From Amblyomma americanum (lineage: Eukaryota; Arthropoda; Arachnida; Ixodida; Ixodidae), in the NCBI RefSeq assembly GCF_052857255.1, contig NC_135505.1:24224269-24288268 (forward strand): DNA of 64,000 bases. Reading direction: 5' to 3'. The notes below the pieces were generated by a model. That model was not told the origin of the DNA and ran no database searches. It saw only the letters and a list, made by a program, of their open reading frames with translations. A program made the position numbers and the translations under genes. Below are positions 45,441-57,549 of the stretch, one piece after another. How positions within the stretch are numbered: the first letter of the stretch is position 1; each line of letters begins with the position of its first letter.

Positions 45441-46829
45441 GTGCGTTGCTCTTCTGGGCTAAAATGGTTGCAAAAGGGCCTTTGGTCACCTCGCCCCTCC
45501 CTCGACGGAGAATCTATATGCGAGGGGCCGAAATCAACCCTCTGCTTTAAAGCCCATTCTATCCATGTTTTATGACTGCTTCTGATGCTGCTGTGTGCCA
45601 GCGGCTGAACGTTTGACGAGAGTTGTGCGTTCTGTCGAAAAAACTGCAAGCGACGGCGTGAGCGTCTCGTGAGAGGGGGAAGCGTCGTCGCGAAGACACC
45701 GTGGCACTTAGGGGAGCTGGACCCTGAGGCTGCGGTCAACACCTTCTCTGCTGGTGCGTAAGAGCTGCTTTGTCCTCACGGAGGAATATTATTATTATTA
45801 TTTGTAGTGCTAAATATTCCACACGGCATAAAAGGCCTTAGCAGTAGGGCTTCGTGACCGTCGTCTACTGCGAGATGCAGTCGTGCGCACATGAGCTGTA
45901 AAATGATTGGTGCAGTAGTTGAGACCAGTGGCGATTTCGACCTCTCCCTTGTCCGACACAAAGGTACAAAGCAAACAACTGGTGCTCACGCTGGAAAAGA
46001 GGTCGTTCCTCTGGGGCGTGCGCGCGCCCAGTGACAGCGCATCGAGGCTTTGCTCGCGTTAGAACCGCGCTGGCCGAAGGGTGGCACCTTTAGTGGCCGG
46101 TCAGGTCGCTCGAGACTTGGCTTGGCCCGCGAGGGGCCGCAGCGGGCTTTATGGAGATTATCCCTAGCGTATACACCTCTGAAGGAAGTGCGGAGACAGA
46201 CCGGGGACGCTTGCAGCGATCTTTACTAATGGGTGTACGCGATGGGTATGTGCCTAATCCTAATTTTAGTGGCGAGGAAACGCTCCACTTGATAATTTAA
46301 ACAAGATTTCGGATGTTGCAAATCACTTTGGCTTCTTTACGGTATGATCTTTGCGCCAGTTTTGCGAAGCGCCTTGGAGTGAATGGATTTTTGCGCTGTT
46401 TTTGTTTTCTTGTTTAGAATGTGGAGTTTACTATTTTTAAGTTTTGATGATGGCCCCAGCAAGCTGTGCCTGAACATGCCGCTTAACGTTCTATGGCTTT
46501 ATTTGGCTAGTAGAGAAAAAAGTGGTAGAGGAAAGGCAGGGAAGTTAACCAGAATTGTGTTCCGGTTTCAAAGCACTCCTAGAAATGGAGACTAGTGAGC
46601 ATGCTGCTATTATTGTATGTACTTGAGCCTTGTAAACAATACCCGTTAGCATACTTACATTTCCGATACTTTACTTCCTTCGAACTGCCATGTTTCAAGA
46701 ATGCCCACACATCGTCAGCTCCGTTGTCCTTTTCACGCACTGTTGAAAGCCATATTTCGCTCACAGTTCACAGTGAGAAATATTTCTGATGAATACATTC
46801 TCCCCGCTTTATCGCTGAAACTCTTACAG
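45441..46829. other. P450 intron 2 end; nothing else recognised
   Basis: No supported gene. A short (ATT)n run lies near 45787. The stretch ends in the acceptor CTGAAACTCTTACAG for P450 exon C. Confidence 0.4.
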
Positions 46830-46992
46830 ACACTTGTTCCACATGATACGAGAAGCAGCGGAGGCCACACGCTCCAAAGGAGAGCGAAGTCAGAACTGCA
46901 CCATCCTGCAGCATCTTTACTACGAACAGAAAATGGACTTTAAGGAGATGTTCACTTTTCTGCACGACTTCGTAGTTGGCGGCACCGACACG
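46830..46992 (+). CDS. Mitochondrial-clan cytochrome P450, exon C (helices G-I)
   Basis: Begins after CTCTTACAG. Its first base A completes CC|A (Pro) from exon B, giving DYLVPHLFHMIREAAEATR, which is collinear with other mitochondrial P450s. It encodes a YYEQKMDFKEMFTFLHDF segment and then the start of the helix I oxygen-activation motif, VVGGTDT. The donor GTAAAT at 46993 leaves phase 0. The motif's second Thr comes from the next exon (T|TSG), so the intron splits the conserved GGTDTT. No disruption was seen. Confidence 0.92.
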
Positions 46993-49620
46993 GTAAATAA
47001 TCTCTTCTTTTATAAGCATTCCCAGCGTTTTCACGAGTGCCGGACTATCCAGAGTTGAGCGTGGCAGGAACCGGCTAAACTATAAGCATGACTTTCTATT
47101 AACTCCTATTCTCGGCAAACTCGGGCTAACATTATACAAACTGAAGTAAATACGGAGCCGAACTTGGAGAAATACCTTAGCACAAGCCTAGACAAGAACA
47201 GGTAGCCGCTCTTGATAAAATCACTTTCAACTTTTTTGTCCAAATCAGACGGAACAGAAAACCTTTGCATACTGACAACTCCGAGTGGAATTACACAGTC
47301 AGCCATGGCCACATTTTTTTCTTAATATGTGTTTTATTACAGGGAAATAGCATCCTTGACAAAATTTGTTTAGTGACTTTCTTTACAGACTTGACAGACT
47401 AGTATAAAACCCAGTTCAAAAGAAGACATTCCAGGAAACAGGGGATTGTGCACTTCAGCAAGAGTGATTGCCATTCTGGTTTTAAATTAGTCTGAGCAGA
47501 CATCTCTCGACGATTAACGATCACTCGGCTGAAATGGGATGGTACGGCATTTGTAGCTAGGCCCTACTTTGGGGCTCCTGAAGCTTTTGTGGCAGCCCTG
47601 ACCATTGGAGGGGGAAGCACCTGATATATCTTACCTTCAGGTGATTGGCAACGCAGAGGATACATTACGGGCCACACGGTGTAGCTCAGAACCAAACGCG
47701 TAGGGCTCTAAACCTTTGAAAAAGGCTGTACTATGCCTGCATCCAGTACTTTGTCCTGCCATGGCACACGTACACGATCAGAGAAAGAATACCGCATGAA
47801 CCTTTCTCGCACTGCCTATGCCCGAAGTGCGTAGTTGCTGCTAAAATGCTGGATACCTGTAAAGCTTACCTTTGTGCCCATCAGCACCCGACTGGCCAAG
47901 AATTACTTGCATATCGTCTCACACCCTGCCAACATCTGCTGGAGAAGAATACGGAGAAATGGTGTCCTCTTCGTCATGAAGTAAAAACACAGCTGTAGTT
48001 ATATAATTGCATCCAGTGTTTTTGTAGAGGCCCTCATCTCTTGAATAAGGATCTTCTCCCGGTTGGCCAAAATACCGGTGCTCTCTTTGATACGCCTCTC
48101 TTGACAATGCCGGCTGTTAAATATCCTCGTCCTTGAATTCAGGTTTACTGCAGCGGATGGCCTCATGAGATTTTCAGAGGTGAAAATTCTCATCACCAAC
48201 AGTGACAAAGGGAAGTGTCTAAGAAATGCTCGGAAGTAGTCCTGGTTCTGGTATAGACCAGGGGCCTGCTTGGAATTTCTTCCTTTTTCACAGATATTCA
48301 AGAGGCGAGCATCCTAACGGCAATAAAATGTCTAAATGTTTAAAAAATAAACCAGTATCCATCATCACACACGACACCGCGCGGCCAGTTGTAGAATGGG
48401 GTGCCGGAATTAGGAGGAGCTTCTGGATGAATGTATTCCTTGAATCACTCCAATACTGTTTGAGGAATTACGGCGGCTTTCTTACTCGGTAGCCATTTGT
48501 CTGCGATCAGCTGCTGTTGGGGAAGAAAGGCAGAAAAGTTAAATAATTAGCTGTAAGGTTTGACAGGTTTACGTCATAATACGGCCAGGTATAGATTTCG
48601 AGGTCCTATCCAAACTAGGCGACAATCCTTGACAAGGAACCTTGTGCCAGGTACATGGAAATGAAAACCAAGTGCGAAGAAAAAATCCAAAGCGCTGAAC
48701 CTACAATAAACATGTATTTAATAACAAGTGTGAACAAGGAAATTAACTCTGTCAGCTTTTTCTCGAAGGGAGTAAGTGTAAGCACACAATGGAAGCACAA
48801 TCTCAAACAGGCCGTAGGCGGGTATAGCAGCATTCTTTTAAACAATCCAAAACATGATAGTGGAAATGAGACATTCAAAACCGTTTTTTTTTTGTATTGA
48901 TAAGGCTATTTCAGCAGCTTTTTCATTTCTTATGTACAGGCGCCGAGCTCGCAGCCCAACTGCGTACGTGCGTTTCAATCCCACGTCTCCGACACCTGTG
49001 CTGTGAGCGATGGTGCATTTAGACTTTAGGATGTTTACGTGAGACAATCCAGGCAGCCCCGCCCGTACTCGCGTGGCGGGCGCATTAGTTCTCCCTCCTC
49101 CTCTCCTTTGTCACCGTTGCAGCAGTTGTGTGCGTTTCGCGCGCTGGGCAACCGCAGCTTGCCTTTAAGCGGAGAATAAACTTGCGTACTGCGCGGACAC
49201 CTCGTGCCGTGCTCCTTCCACTTCATGCGCCCTGTAGATTAAATGATGATAATATTAATCTCATAAGCTTATTGGGAATCGATGCCGCATTATTTGGATC
49301 TTCCTCATATCTTTGAACTGGTCAGTTGTTATACCAACCAGTGAACACAAGCGGTCAGAGGTTCTATAAACTTCAGATAAAAACTGTGCAGAGGGCAAGA
49401 CACAAAAAGAGAACAAGCGCACAGCATGACCGCAACATGTTTATAGAATGTCATACCTATTAGACCTCCACCGGACTCTACTGGAGGACAGGGGTCTTGA
49501 GGGAAGAATAAACTCCAGCTCCTGCAACGCATTTAGTCTCCAGTGGCAAGAAGAACTCCTAGCATCCAAACACTCATTCCATTCACATTTTCGTTTGAAC
49601 TAGCAGTGTCCAGTGTAATT
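46993..49620. other. P450 intron 3, left part; possible LTR-like fragment near 49.04-49.23 kb
   Basis: No gene recognised. At about 49040-49225, CTTTAAGCGGAGAATAAACTT and a following CTCGTGCCGTGCTCC resemble the R-U5 end of a retroviral-type LTR with a polyadenylation signal, but ends and a target duplication could not be read. Confidence 0.3.
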
Positions 49621-49835
49621 TTCAAATCAATCTTTTATTTCAGCTTGTGGTTACAAACTGGGGATGGCGAGAAAAAAGCAGCAAATGAGACGCCCCTTGA
49701 CGGGCCTCACAACCCCTACAAGTCAGCTGTAGGGACAAGGCGGAAACAACCCCCAAATAAAGCAAAGACTACAAAAGAATATTGGACAGGAACGACAGTA
49801 ACCATCAAACAAATAACCATCAAATAAAACAAAGA
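49621..49835 (-). mobile_element. LINE/retroposon 3' end related to the monomer retroposon's 3' module
   Basis: Read on the minus strand: GCTGACTTGTAGGGGTTGTG, CCGTCAAGGGGCGTCTCATT, TGCTGCTTTTTTCTCGCC, AGTTTGTAACCACAAGCTGA and AATAAAAGATTGATTTG. The same order and spacing occur at about 30950-31050 on the + strand (GATGACTTGTAAGGGTGGTG … CTGCTTTTTTGTCATC … AATAAAAGATTGATTG). The upstream (right) part contains an imperfect ~60-bp tandem duplication (CAAATAAAGCAAAGACTACA-like, about 49758 and 49820). 5'-truncated. Confidence 0.7.
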
Positions 49836-51500
49836 ATACATAAGAATATAGAACAGGAATGACAGTAACAAGCGTATATCTCAATTATCAACATTATTAT
49901 TACAAGAAAATTTCAGTTTGAACAGAGCGATACATTGTAAGATGGAATAAAAACATCTGAAATCACTGAAGGATAGACTCACGAGTAAAGCTCTTTCGAA
50001 TTGTGAATTTAGACATAGTGTTTAGTTGGTCACAGGATATGTTATTTTCCCCTCACTACACTTCAAGAATGCAATTTGATACCACGAGGTGAAGTTGTTG
50101 ATATGATTCCTTTGCAAAAGTGGTCTGCCTTTTTACGTGGCACTAAAATTGGTTTTAACGCAATAGTGTGAAGGCTCCCGTACTAAGAAGATTATGCTTC
50201 GTCGGCTTCGTGAGCGAAAAATCGCTTGAGAAGAAACCAAGGTGGGCCACATAGGTCATGTGACCTTGTGGCGTCATCGCAACCTGTCCATCGGATTCTA
50301 AGCAAACTAACCACCGTGGCAAGTGGCAGATAAATTAATTATTGGCCGCCCGGGAACAGGAACCTGGGTAACACAAGCGCCACAGGTGGCAGCACCTACA
50401 GTCGCAGGGCAGTGGCGCATCGCATATATAGCATTAATCTTTTAACGCTATCGCGTCGTACCCTTAACGCGGAGCCTAAGAGTCCGCGGCATATTTTATT
50501 CTTGTGATTGTATTGAGAATTAATGTAATCGGTCATGGTGCAGCGTAACGCAGGGGGCTACAGTAATTTTAATGAAATAAATAAATCAATAGGCTCAAGT
50601 ATAAACGTGCACAATCAAGTCATGGAAATGATCTTTTCCTTAAGCACAGCCGACTCAAAATGTAATCAAGCGTGCATGCTGGCCTGATGGCTGTGAAAAA
50701 TTCTTGCCAGTACACTCGATTACTGTTCAACCGCAACTACACTCAAATTGGCTTAGCACAATAGGTGGTGCATCCTGAGTAATACAGTGATAGGGGGGGG
50801 GGGGGGGGGGGAGCCTCGTATTCCTCTGTGCACAGTGACAGCTTTGCTAATGCGCCATTATTATGCTGTCCGGTGTCAAGACTTTTCAGCACTTACTGTT
50901 CAGCTGTTCAGCTGCTGTACATCAACGGTGAAAAGCACTGTAAGAAAAGTATTAGAGGAGAATAAAAATAAGAGGAAGAATAAAACATAACGTATATATA
51001 CAATATACTTGGAAGGTAATGCATTTCATGAAAATGTTTGAAAACTCTACGGAATGAACCCTATTCTTAAGCAGCAGTGCAGTTGGCCATGCTGCCTGGC
51101 CATTTGTGCTCTCTATTAAATGTGCCAACATTTCACTTGAAATTTGGCTGGTGCAGGCTACGCCTCAATTTGTAAAATATTTCTTAACCTTGTTGCGAGC
51201 TAACATTAAAACACCAGATTTTATCCGCCAGTTTGAGCATTTAAAATGACAGAAGCAGTACACACCGTAAAGAAACCGAGAAAGACCAACTGGCAGAGGT
51301 TAAGAAAAAAAGCCGTATGCTGCACCTGACATGAAGACATTCATCAACATAACACTGTGTAGAAAAGTGAAGAAACTGTAATATGTGAATATTAGAAGCG
51401 CGTGAAGGGTACCTTCACATACCGAACTGATTATGAGCAGTGTAGCCTTGATGATGATTCTAATACGATTAGTATTCCTGAAAACAAAATATAAATCAAA
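49836..51500. other. P450 intron 3; nothing recognised except a G-run
   Basis: AT-rich sequence with no gene that I can support. It contains a homopolymer of 19 G at 50793-50811. Confidence 0.4.
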
Positions 51501-52080
51501 GATCAACATCATCATCATCATCAGCCTGGCTACGTCCACCAGTGCAAAAGCGTTTCCCATGCCTCTCCAATTAACACTGTCATGTGACAGCTGTGGCCAC
51601 CTTATCCCCACAAACTTCTTAATATCATCCGCCCACCTAACTTTCTGCCGCCCCCTGCTACGCTTGCCTTCTCTTGGAATCCAGTCTTTTACCCTTAAGG
51701 AACATCGGCCATCTTGCGTTCACATTGGTTGTCCTTCGCTAGCCTATTTCTTCCTCTTGATTTTGATTAAGGAGTCATCAAGCCGTGTTTGATCCCTCCC
51801 CACTCTGCCCTCTTCCTGTCTCCTAACGTTGCACCAGTCATTTTTCTTTCAATAGCTCTCTGCGCTCTACTTAACATAAGCTGGACCTTTGTCGTTAGCC
51901 TGCACGTTTCTGCCCCGTAGGTGAGCGCTGGTAAGGTCGGCAAATCAAAGATACGTCCCAATAATCGAAAAGCCTTTGAATACTTAGGGACATATTCGAT
52001 TCGTTTCTGATAATTTTGAACATCCACTCTTCGATTCCTTCGACGAATCAAATTAGCAGACGTATGATATGCTTTCGACA
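51500..52080 (-). pseudogene. RTE-like LINE 3' fragment with (GAT)n tail
   Basis: The minus strand encodes the characteristic segment LPALTYGAETCRLTTKVQLM, then AQRAIERKMTGATLGDRKRA (about 51940-51810), and, with stops, the downstream K-W-R-W-like region. The 3' end near 51520 shows GGAGAGGCATGGGAAACGCT…CACTGGTGGACGTAGCCAGG followed by GATGATGATGATG, a typical RTE-type simple-repeat tail. 5'-truncated and frame-broken. Confidence 0.75.
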
Positions 52081-53280
52081 AGTTCGAATGCATCAGAACT
52101 TCTAGAAATATTAATTGAAATCAATACATTAAACTCAAAACAGAGTTACTGCAGTCACGGATATGATTTGAAATGGCCGGGAGGCTAAAAGCATGCCCAC
52201 ACATGGGGTGCTCACAGCAGTTAACATTTTGAACAACAACATTTTCTGTACTATTATTAGTGCAGAGTGTTCAATGAAAGTGCAGGTCAGTGGTTTCTGG
52301 CAGTTATTAAAAGGCTAAAGTGGAGCTGTAAGTATACACGACATAGACTGAAGAAATTATATTACTCAAAAATTGTCTACTCTGAATCAAAAGGTGACCA
52401 GAAATGAAAAATTTGTTTACAAACGTTGTATACTACAAGACAGGCCCTAAACTGGATATGTTTTCTCCAATTCAGAATACTGTAACCGCTATTCATGCAT
52501 GATAAGATATTTCACGTCGCTGCAGTAGGTGAAAAAAAGCCCCACAAACACACCTTAATGTGAATGTCAGTTTCTCTCTGGTCCACGGACTGACCACCGT
52601 GGTTTCACGAGTGCCAGCCAAGAGGGTAACCACCTCTAGCAGTGGGTTAAAACTGCACAATGACAAAAGCAGAACAAAACACCTGGCTCTACTAGGAAAA
52701 TTGGTTACTTTCATGAAACTCAGCACATTTTCATAACGCAAATCCCATGCATGCAGCATCATACCTCTATGCTGCTGGCATGAACGCCAACGCATTTAAT
52801 GCGCGCAAAATACTATACATGCAACACGAGCTGTATGCTACAGCCAGGAACGAGGACGAGGAGGGCAAACTTACGCTTCTTAACCGCCCGCGCATATATC
52901 AGTCCACGTTTGTTACCGCTGGAGAGAGGCATTGCATCGCTAAACACATTACAGTGCAATGATGTCAGTGCTTTTTATTAGAAATAGAGTGGGTGCTTGT
53001 AAACACGTTTTGAATTCTACTTTTTCGCAGTGAAACAGAGTTGTCCTAAAGTGCCGTTATGTTTTTATGTCAGGCGAAAACGTACATCCTCTCTCGTGCA
53101 CCGCTGTCACGAGAATCACTAAGTGCGCCCGCGGAAGAAGTTATGCTTCAACGCGAACACAGGAGAGAAAAGTGTAGGTTTGTACACTTTACCTCTCTAT
53201 AGACATTCTGAAGTACTGGAAGAAGTCCGTGCCGACTTTAACCCTCGTGCCCTGAACTAACGTTCAATACTCTTGCAGTT
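52081..53280. other. P450 intron 3; nothing recognised
   Basis: No supported gene or repeat boundary. Confidence 0.4.
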
Positions 53281-54148
53281 GACACGCTGTTGCTGGGCGA
53301 TTTCATCGGCAGCAACGAACCGTGCGACGAATGGGCAAATCACACTGCCTGTCTAGTACAAGTTGTCCCACAGAAACCTCTCTTCTGAGGTACACATTTG
53401 GTGGCAGACGAGAACCATTGTGATGAACAAAAACTTCAAAACCAACGCGAAGCAGGTTCAGGAACACACCGAAACCGCAGAGGATGCTTCTGGACAGGCG
53501 GCAGTGCCTTGCACGGCATTCAGAACGCTTGAATCGTCCGGCTCGGTCGCAAGCAGGACATTAATTGTGAAACATCTTTTTCGCCCCATTCCCACACGCG
53601 CAGGTGCACAGAGTCACAAGGACGCGAGCGGATTGCTTTAAAATCAATCGTGCGGCGTACAACAAGCCACGCACTCGAGGACTAGTGCTAGGTTTGCGGG
53701 CGGTAGTGCAGCGTAATGAGAATAAAGATTTTGAAGGCATTCCGAGGCAGAGAATTGGCGCAACGAAAGCGGTGTGCTGCTATGTGTATCCAGGCAACCT
53801 TCCTTAGTCCCGCTTGTTCGAATCGAAGAAAATTGTGAGGCGCTTAAGCTCCGCCTTAAGAGTAAAATGCGAATGCGTTCGATCGTGGTCGAGCAGCAGC
53901 TGATTAAGATAGCACATCAGCATTCAGGGAAGGCACAGACTCAGAAGAGACGCCCGCCATCTGCCGGGCCAGCGCCGTGCATGGCGAAGGGGGGCTTCAG
54001 TGGGTGCCTACAGGATGTCGCTACGACTGCACGCCAAGCTCGGAGGAATTGTACTGGGACGCATGGTATTCGCTTAATTCCGACATTTGTAACTTACATC
54101 CTCATAATTACTCATGTACGCCTCAGTAGAGATCTCTAAGCTACATCT
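53281..54148 (+). other. Possible LTR-retroelement 5' junction (PBS-like) and open frame
   Basis: At about 53388 the sequence GGTACACATTTGGTGGCAGACG resembles an LTR end followed by a primer-binding site of the same TTTGGTGG type seen in the two Ty3 elements. A 92-codon frame (53363-53641) and a Lys/Arg/Gln-rich frame near 53865 follow without recognisable domains. No partner LTR was found. Low confidence. Confidence 0.2.
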
Positions 54149-54600
54149 CTAAGAAACCCGTGCATTCACTAGAAGCATGTTCCAACGTCGAGCCGTCGTG
54201 GCGCAGTAGGGTGGGACGTCAGTGTCCTTCTTAATTGTTCTTTGCAATATATAGAACAACACAGCACCAATGCACAGAATAAAGCATGGGTCAATTGTCT
54301 CTGGTGCACTGCACAGGCGGCAAATCACCGCCGTCCATGGCGCAAGAATCTCCTTAGCATGAAGCCATGCCTTCACAGGCAGAGTAGACGAGTGCAGTTT
54401 AAAGAAAAATATTTTTGCAGCTGAAGAAATGCACATTCGCCCAACACGTTGTAAAACACTGGTGTCAAGACGCTCCAGAAAAGATTGCCGATACATCGGT
54501 ACAGGGAACAAATACCCTGTAAGTGCCTGAGTCATCTGCCTTCTGTAGAGGCTATACAGGTAGTCTAAAGTAAAGCGCATCACACCCTACAGTATCCAAT
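54149..54600 (-). pseudogene. LINE C-terminal fragment with CxxC zinc motif
   Basis: An open minus-strand frame of 144 codons contains LPVKAWLHAKEILAPWTAVI, CRLCSAPETIDPCFILC and VLFYILQRTIKKD. This is the pattern of the C-terminal tail of RT polyproteins in arthropod LINEs (LPVKxWLxxxGI…CxxCxxPETxxHxFxxC). The histidine of the zinc motif is replaced (DPC). No RT motifs are upstream in the same frame, so it is a truncated fragment. Confidence 0.65.
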
Positions 54601-55325
54601 TTTTGCCTGTGAGAAAAACTGTGTTGCGCCCCATTATCTATTTATGTTGCTGAGAATATTTAGTCTCTGGAAGAGCCGCATGATGGACCGCCATGCCGAA
54701 TCACCGCGGTCATCGAAATCTTTGTTTCGTGAACAATACGCTTTGGTGTGGTGAGTATATGCTGCCCTTAAAGAGCCGCCCAGCTATCTCCCCTATTTGG
54801 ATGCATGTGTGTGCCTCCCAGACTTGTGTTTTGGAAGGAGGGGCCATGCAGGGGTCCGGTGGCCTGGTGTTTTGTGGTGAAAGAATGCTTAGACTTTTCC
54901 TTTTGGCGCTATTTCTATGCAATATAGAAAAAAAGAGCCGTCTTGGTGCCGTGGAAGCGCCCCCGTCTCGAACGCCGTAGGCCCTCCTTCGATTCGTGGC
55001 TTAGACGCCGGTTTTTTAAATTAATTTAGTGTGCGTGCTTTCAGATTTTTAAGCAGCCCTCGAATATTTCGGCGCATAGGCAGCCGAGAGCTGTGCCAGG
55101 CACGGCGAAATAAGCTTTACATGGCGTAGTGAAGCTTTCGCTTCAGAGCTACGCAAAGAATTCCTGGCTAACAGAGCAGTCCCGTTTGAAATGAGAAAAA
55201 AAAAGAGTGTCAGAAAATGAGTAGGGGAAATCTATGTAACGTGAAGCTGGAAAGTTGATTCTTGAAGAGCCGCATAGGGGATTATTAAGTAGTAAGCCTG
55301 CACTTTGGAAACACGTTTCTGTTAT
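54601..55325. other. P450 intron 3; nothing recognised
   Basis: No supported feature. Confidence 0.4.
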
Positions 55326-55615
55326 GCTCCAAAATATTCCATAAAAGGCAGTTAATGTAAGATCTTGTTTAACGACTCGAAAGTCAGGCATTATTTTTTA
55401 ATGCGTTTAAGCATATTGTTAGTTGAATCCATCCATGTGATTGATAAGGTGATTGATAAGTGCGGGCAGCCTGACATGTTTCTTGGCCTCTTAAAAGCCT
55501 TCGACTGTGCGTGCCATCCCAAAATACTTTTTAAAATTCAAGACATTCGTCCTACAAACCTAATCACTAACTAGATAGCAGCTGATCTTTTAGACCGACG
55601 AAAATCTGATTCCTT
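55326..55615 (+). pseudogene. Short LINE RT fragment
   Basis: The + strand reading IDKCGQPDMFLGLLKAFDCA, then HPKILFKIQDIRPTNLIT and ADLLDRRKSD, follows the RT palm pattern (xxxFLDxSKAFDxxxHxxLLxKL…GIR…WxxxYLxxRxQ). The catalytic aspartate position is lost and the fragment is flanked by unrelated sequence, directly left of a Ruka copy. Confidence 0.6.
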
Positions 55616-55620
55616 CCGAA

Positions 55621-56391
55621 GGTTTGGTTTGTGGGCTTTCAGCGTCCCAAAGTGACCCAGGCTATGAGGGACGCCATAGTGAAGGGCTCCGGAAATTTCG
55701 ACCACCTGGTGTTCTTTAAAGGGACACTGAGGAGAAATTGAAGTTGCCTTGTATCGATAGAATAGCAGCTCCTGATCACAAAAACGCCACTCTTACTGAA
55801 AACAAAGCTCTTGTAATCTAGAAAATAGCAAGAACCAAAATACAGGTGCGCCGCCACAGGCCAATCTCGCAAGCACAAGCGTGATGACTTCTTAGGACAA
55901 GAGGCGCCACCTTGGAGGAATTTTCCTTACTTCATGGAAACCACGAATCTCTGAGGCTGGCAAAGGAAGGTTGCGCACCGCACCGCTAGCCGTCAGAAAT
56001 CACGGAGTCTGCGTTTACGTCACGTATCACGTCACTCCGTTCTGTGACGTCATAAGAGTTCTCCGTGTCGTCATAAGAGTTCTCGAGTTTGAATCAGAGC
56101 GGCGGGAAAAACTTTCTCAACTTCGAATCCAAATTTCTTTGAAATAAATGCATCTTTCACGCCCGGACAAGCGGCAACAATGCCATGAAAGGCCGATCTA
56201 TCAGATTTTGCTAACAAAAAGAAAATGATACAGTTCTCCTCAGTGTCCCTTTAACGTGCACTGACATCGCAGAGCACACGAGTCTCTAGCATTTCGCCTC
56301 TTTCGAAACGCGACCGCCGCGGCCGGCATCGAACCCGCGTCTTTCGGAGCAGCAGCCGAGCGCCACAAGCATTAAGCCAATGCGGCGGCCT
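55621..56391 (-). mobile_element. Ruka-like SINE, copy 5 (inverted), split by a TTAA MITE
   Basis: The two halves (55621-55719 and 56251-56391) together form one inverted Ruka: GCTATGAGGGACGCCATAGT and CCGGAAATTTCGACCACC on the left, AACGTGCACTGACATCGC, GGCATCGAACCCGCGTC and the head complement TGCGGCGGCC on the right. The insertion lies at the CTTTAACGTG site that is intact in copy 4. Confidence 0.9.
55720..56250. mobile_element. MITE with 17-bp TIRs and TTAA duplication (piggyBac-like)
   Basis: Perfect terminal inverted repeats AGGGACACTGAGGAGAA (55720-55736) and its complement (56234-56250) are flanked by TTAA at 55716-55719 and 56251-56254. At 531 bp with no ORF it is non-autonomous. TTAA target choice with duplication is characteristic of piggyBac-type transposases. 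The interior has a repeated GTCATAAGAGTTCTC block (about 56049-56084) and several ACGT-rich sites. Confidence 0.88.
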
Positions 56392-57169
56392 CTTCCTGTC
56401 GAAGGCTACACTTCAGGAAATAGAGAAGTAGCATCAGGAGTTTCGCTTTCTTATTGTTCGTTCTCTTGCTTCGTAAATTTTGTATTTTTATAGGGCTATA
56501 CGTCTTTCGCGGCTGCTGTTATCTTTGTTCCTTCAAGTTTGATATTTAGAATTCTACTAATTGCTAATACTAATATTGGCTTTTTATGTTACAGATTGCT
56601 GCCTAAATGATTATAAGGTTTTCCATATGCACATTGCCCTTTCTTATACCGGGAGCTTCACCTAAGGTGTTCCGCAATTTTTAAAAATAGTCTTTTTTGG
56701 CTACAAGAGCGCTTTTTTCGGCGCAGCATTGTCAGCGGTGTAGGGCATCAGAATACAGCTAGGACGTGCTAACTATTAGGCTCGTTAACTAATATTGAAT
56801 AGCTGACTTTTAACGATTACTTTTAGCCTCCTTATCTAATGAAAGGTGTAAGTGTAATCCATCGTAAGTAATATTAAGATAAGTTTTTGTAATTTTGAAA
56901 ACGCAGTTACGGTTATATCTGTGGCCCAACAAATATCGGACATTTCGGTAAGTTACGCGCACTGGAGGGGTTCCTTTGCCTTGTGAGCTTTTCGAAAGCG
57001 CATGTATGGCGCAATGTAGGCAATGTAGCAAAATTTGTTAGGCCAAAGCGCCCAGGGTAACTGCATTTTTTAACGTTTAAAATCTCATATGGGTATACAT
57101 ACAGGTATACGCGTCTCTCGATAAACAAGGAGGCTAACTGTAGTAGTTGAAAAGTCAGCTATTCAATAC

Positions 57170-57296
57170 TGTAAGCAATGCGGGCGACTGTCGTATTGAT
57201 CTGTAAATATTCATCATCATCGCGCATCTTCGTCTTCGGAGGAGTGGCCGCCATATTTGCGAGCGGCAATAAAATCTCGCTTCGTCCACAGTCTCA
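57170..57296 (+). repeat. 5' LTR of Ty3 element 2 (127 bp)
   Basis: Shares TGTAAGCA…TTGATCTGT and GTCTTCGGAGGAGTGGCCGC…AATAAAATCTCGCTTCGTCC with the 3' copy. It has about 26 extra bases (AAATATTCATCATCATCGCG and on) in the middle. It includes an AATAAA signal. Confidence 0.85.
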
Positions 57297-57549
57297 GAAA
57301 TGGTGGAGGCTGCTCTCAATCCTGTGTCCTCTGCTCCGCAACACTGCAGCTACGTTCCGGTAGTCACCTGGTCGGGCCATCTCCCACGATGGAAACCGTC
57401 GACCAACATCGCAGCGACTCTTCCGCTGGCCTTGCCGGTGCCTAAGCAGCTGTGCTTCCCCTTCCTACTGATCCCTTCGCCCGCATACCTGACTCCAACG
57501 CACCCTCTGCCCCTCCGTCACCTGGACACCCGACATGGACCGTCACCAC

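Noticed and set aside
53240..53398. Extra P450 exon (open frame after CTCTTGCAG at 53279)
   Set aside because: Exon C and exon D already join seamlessly within helix I; the peptide has no P450 similarity and ends in a stop.
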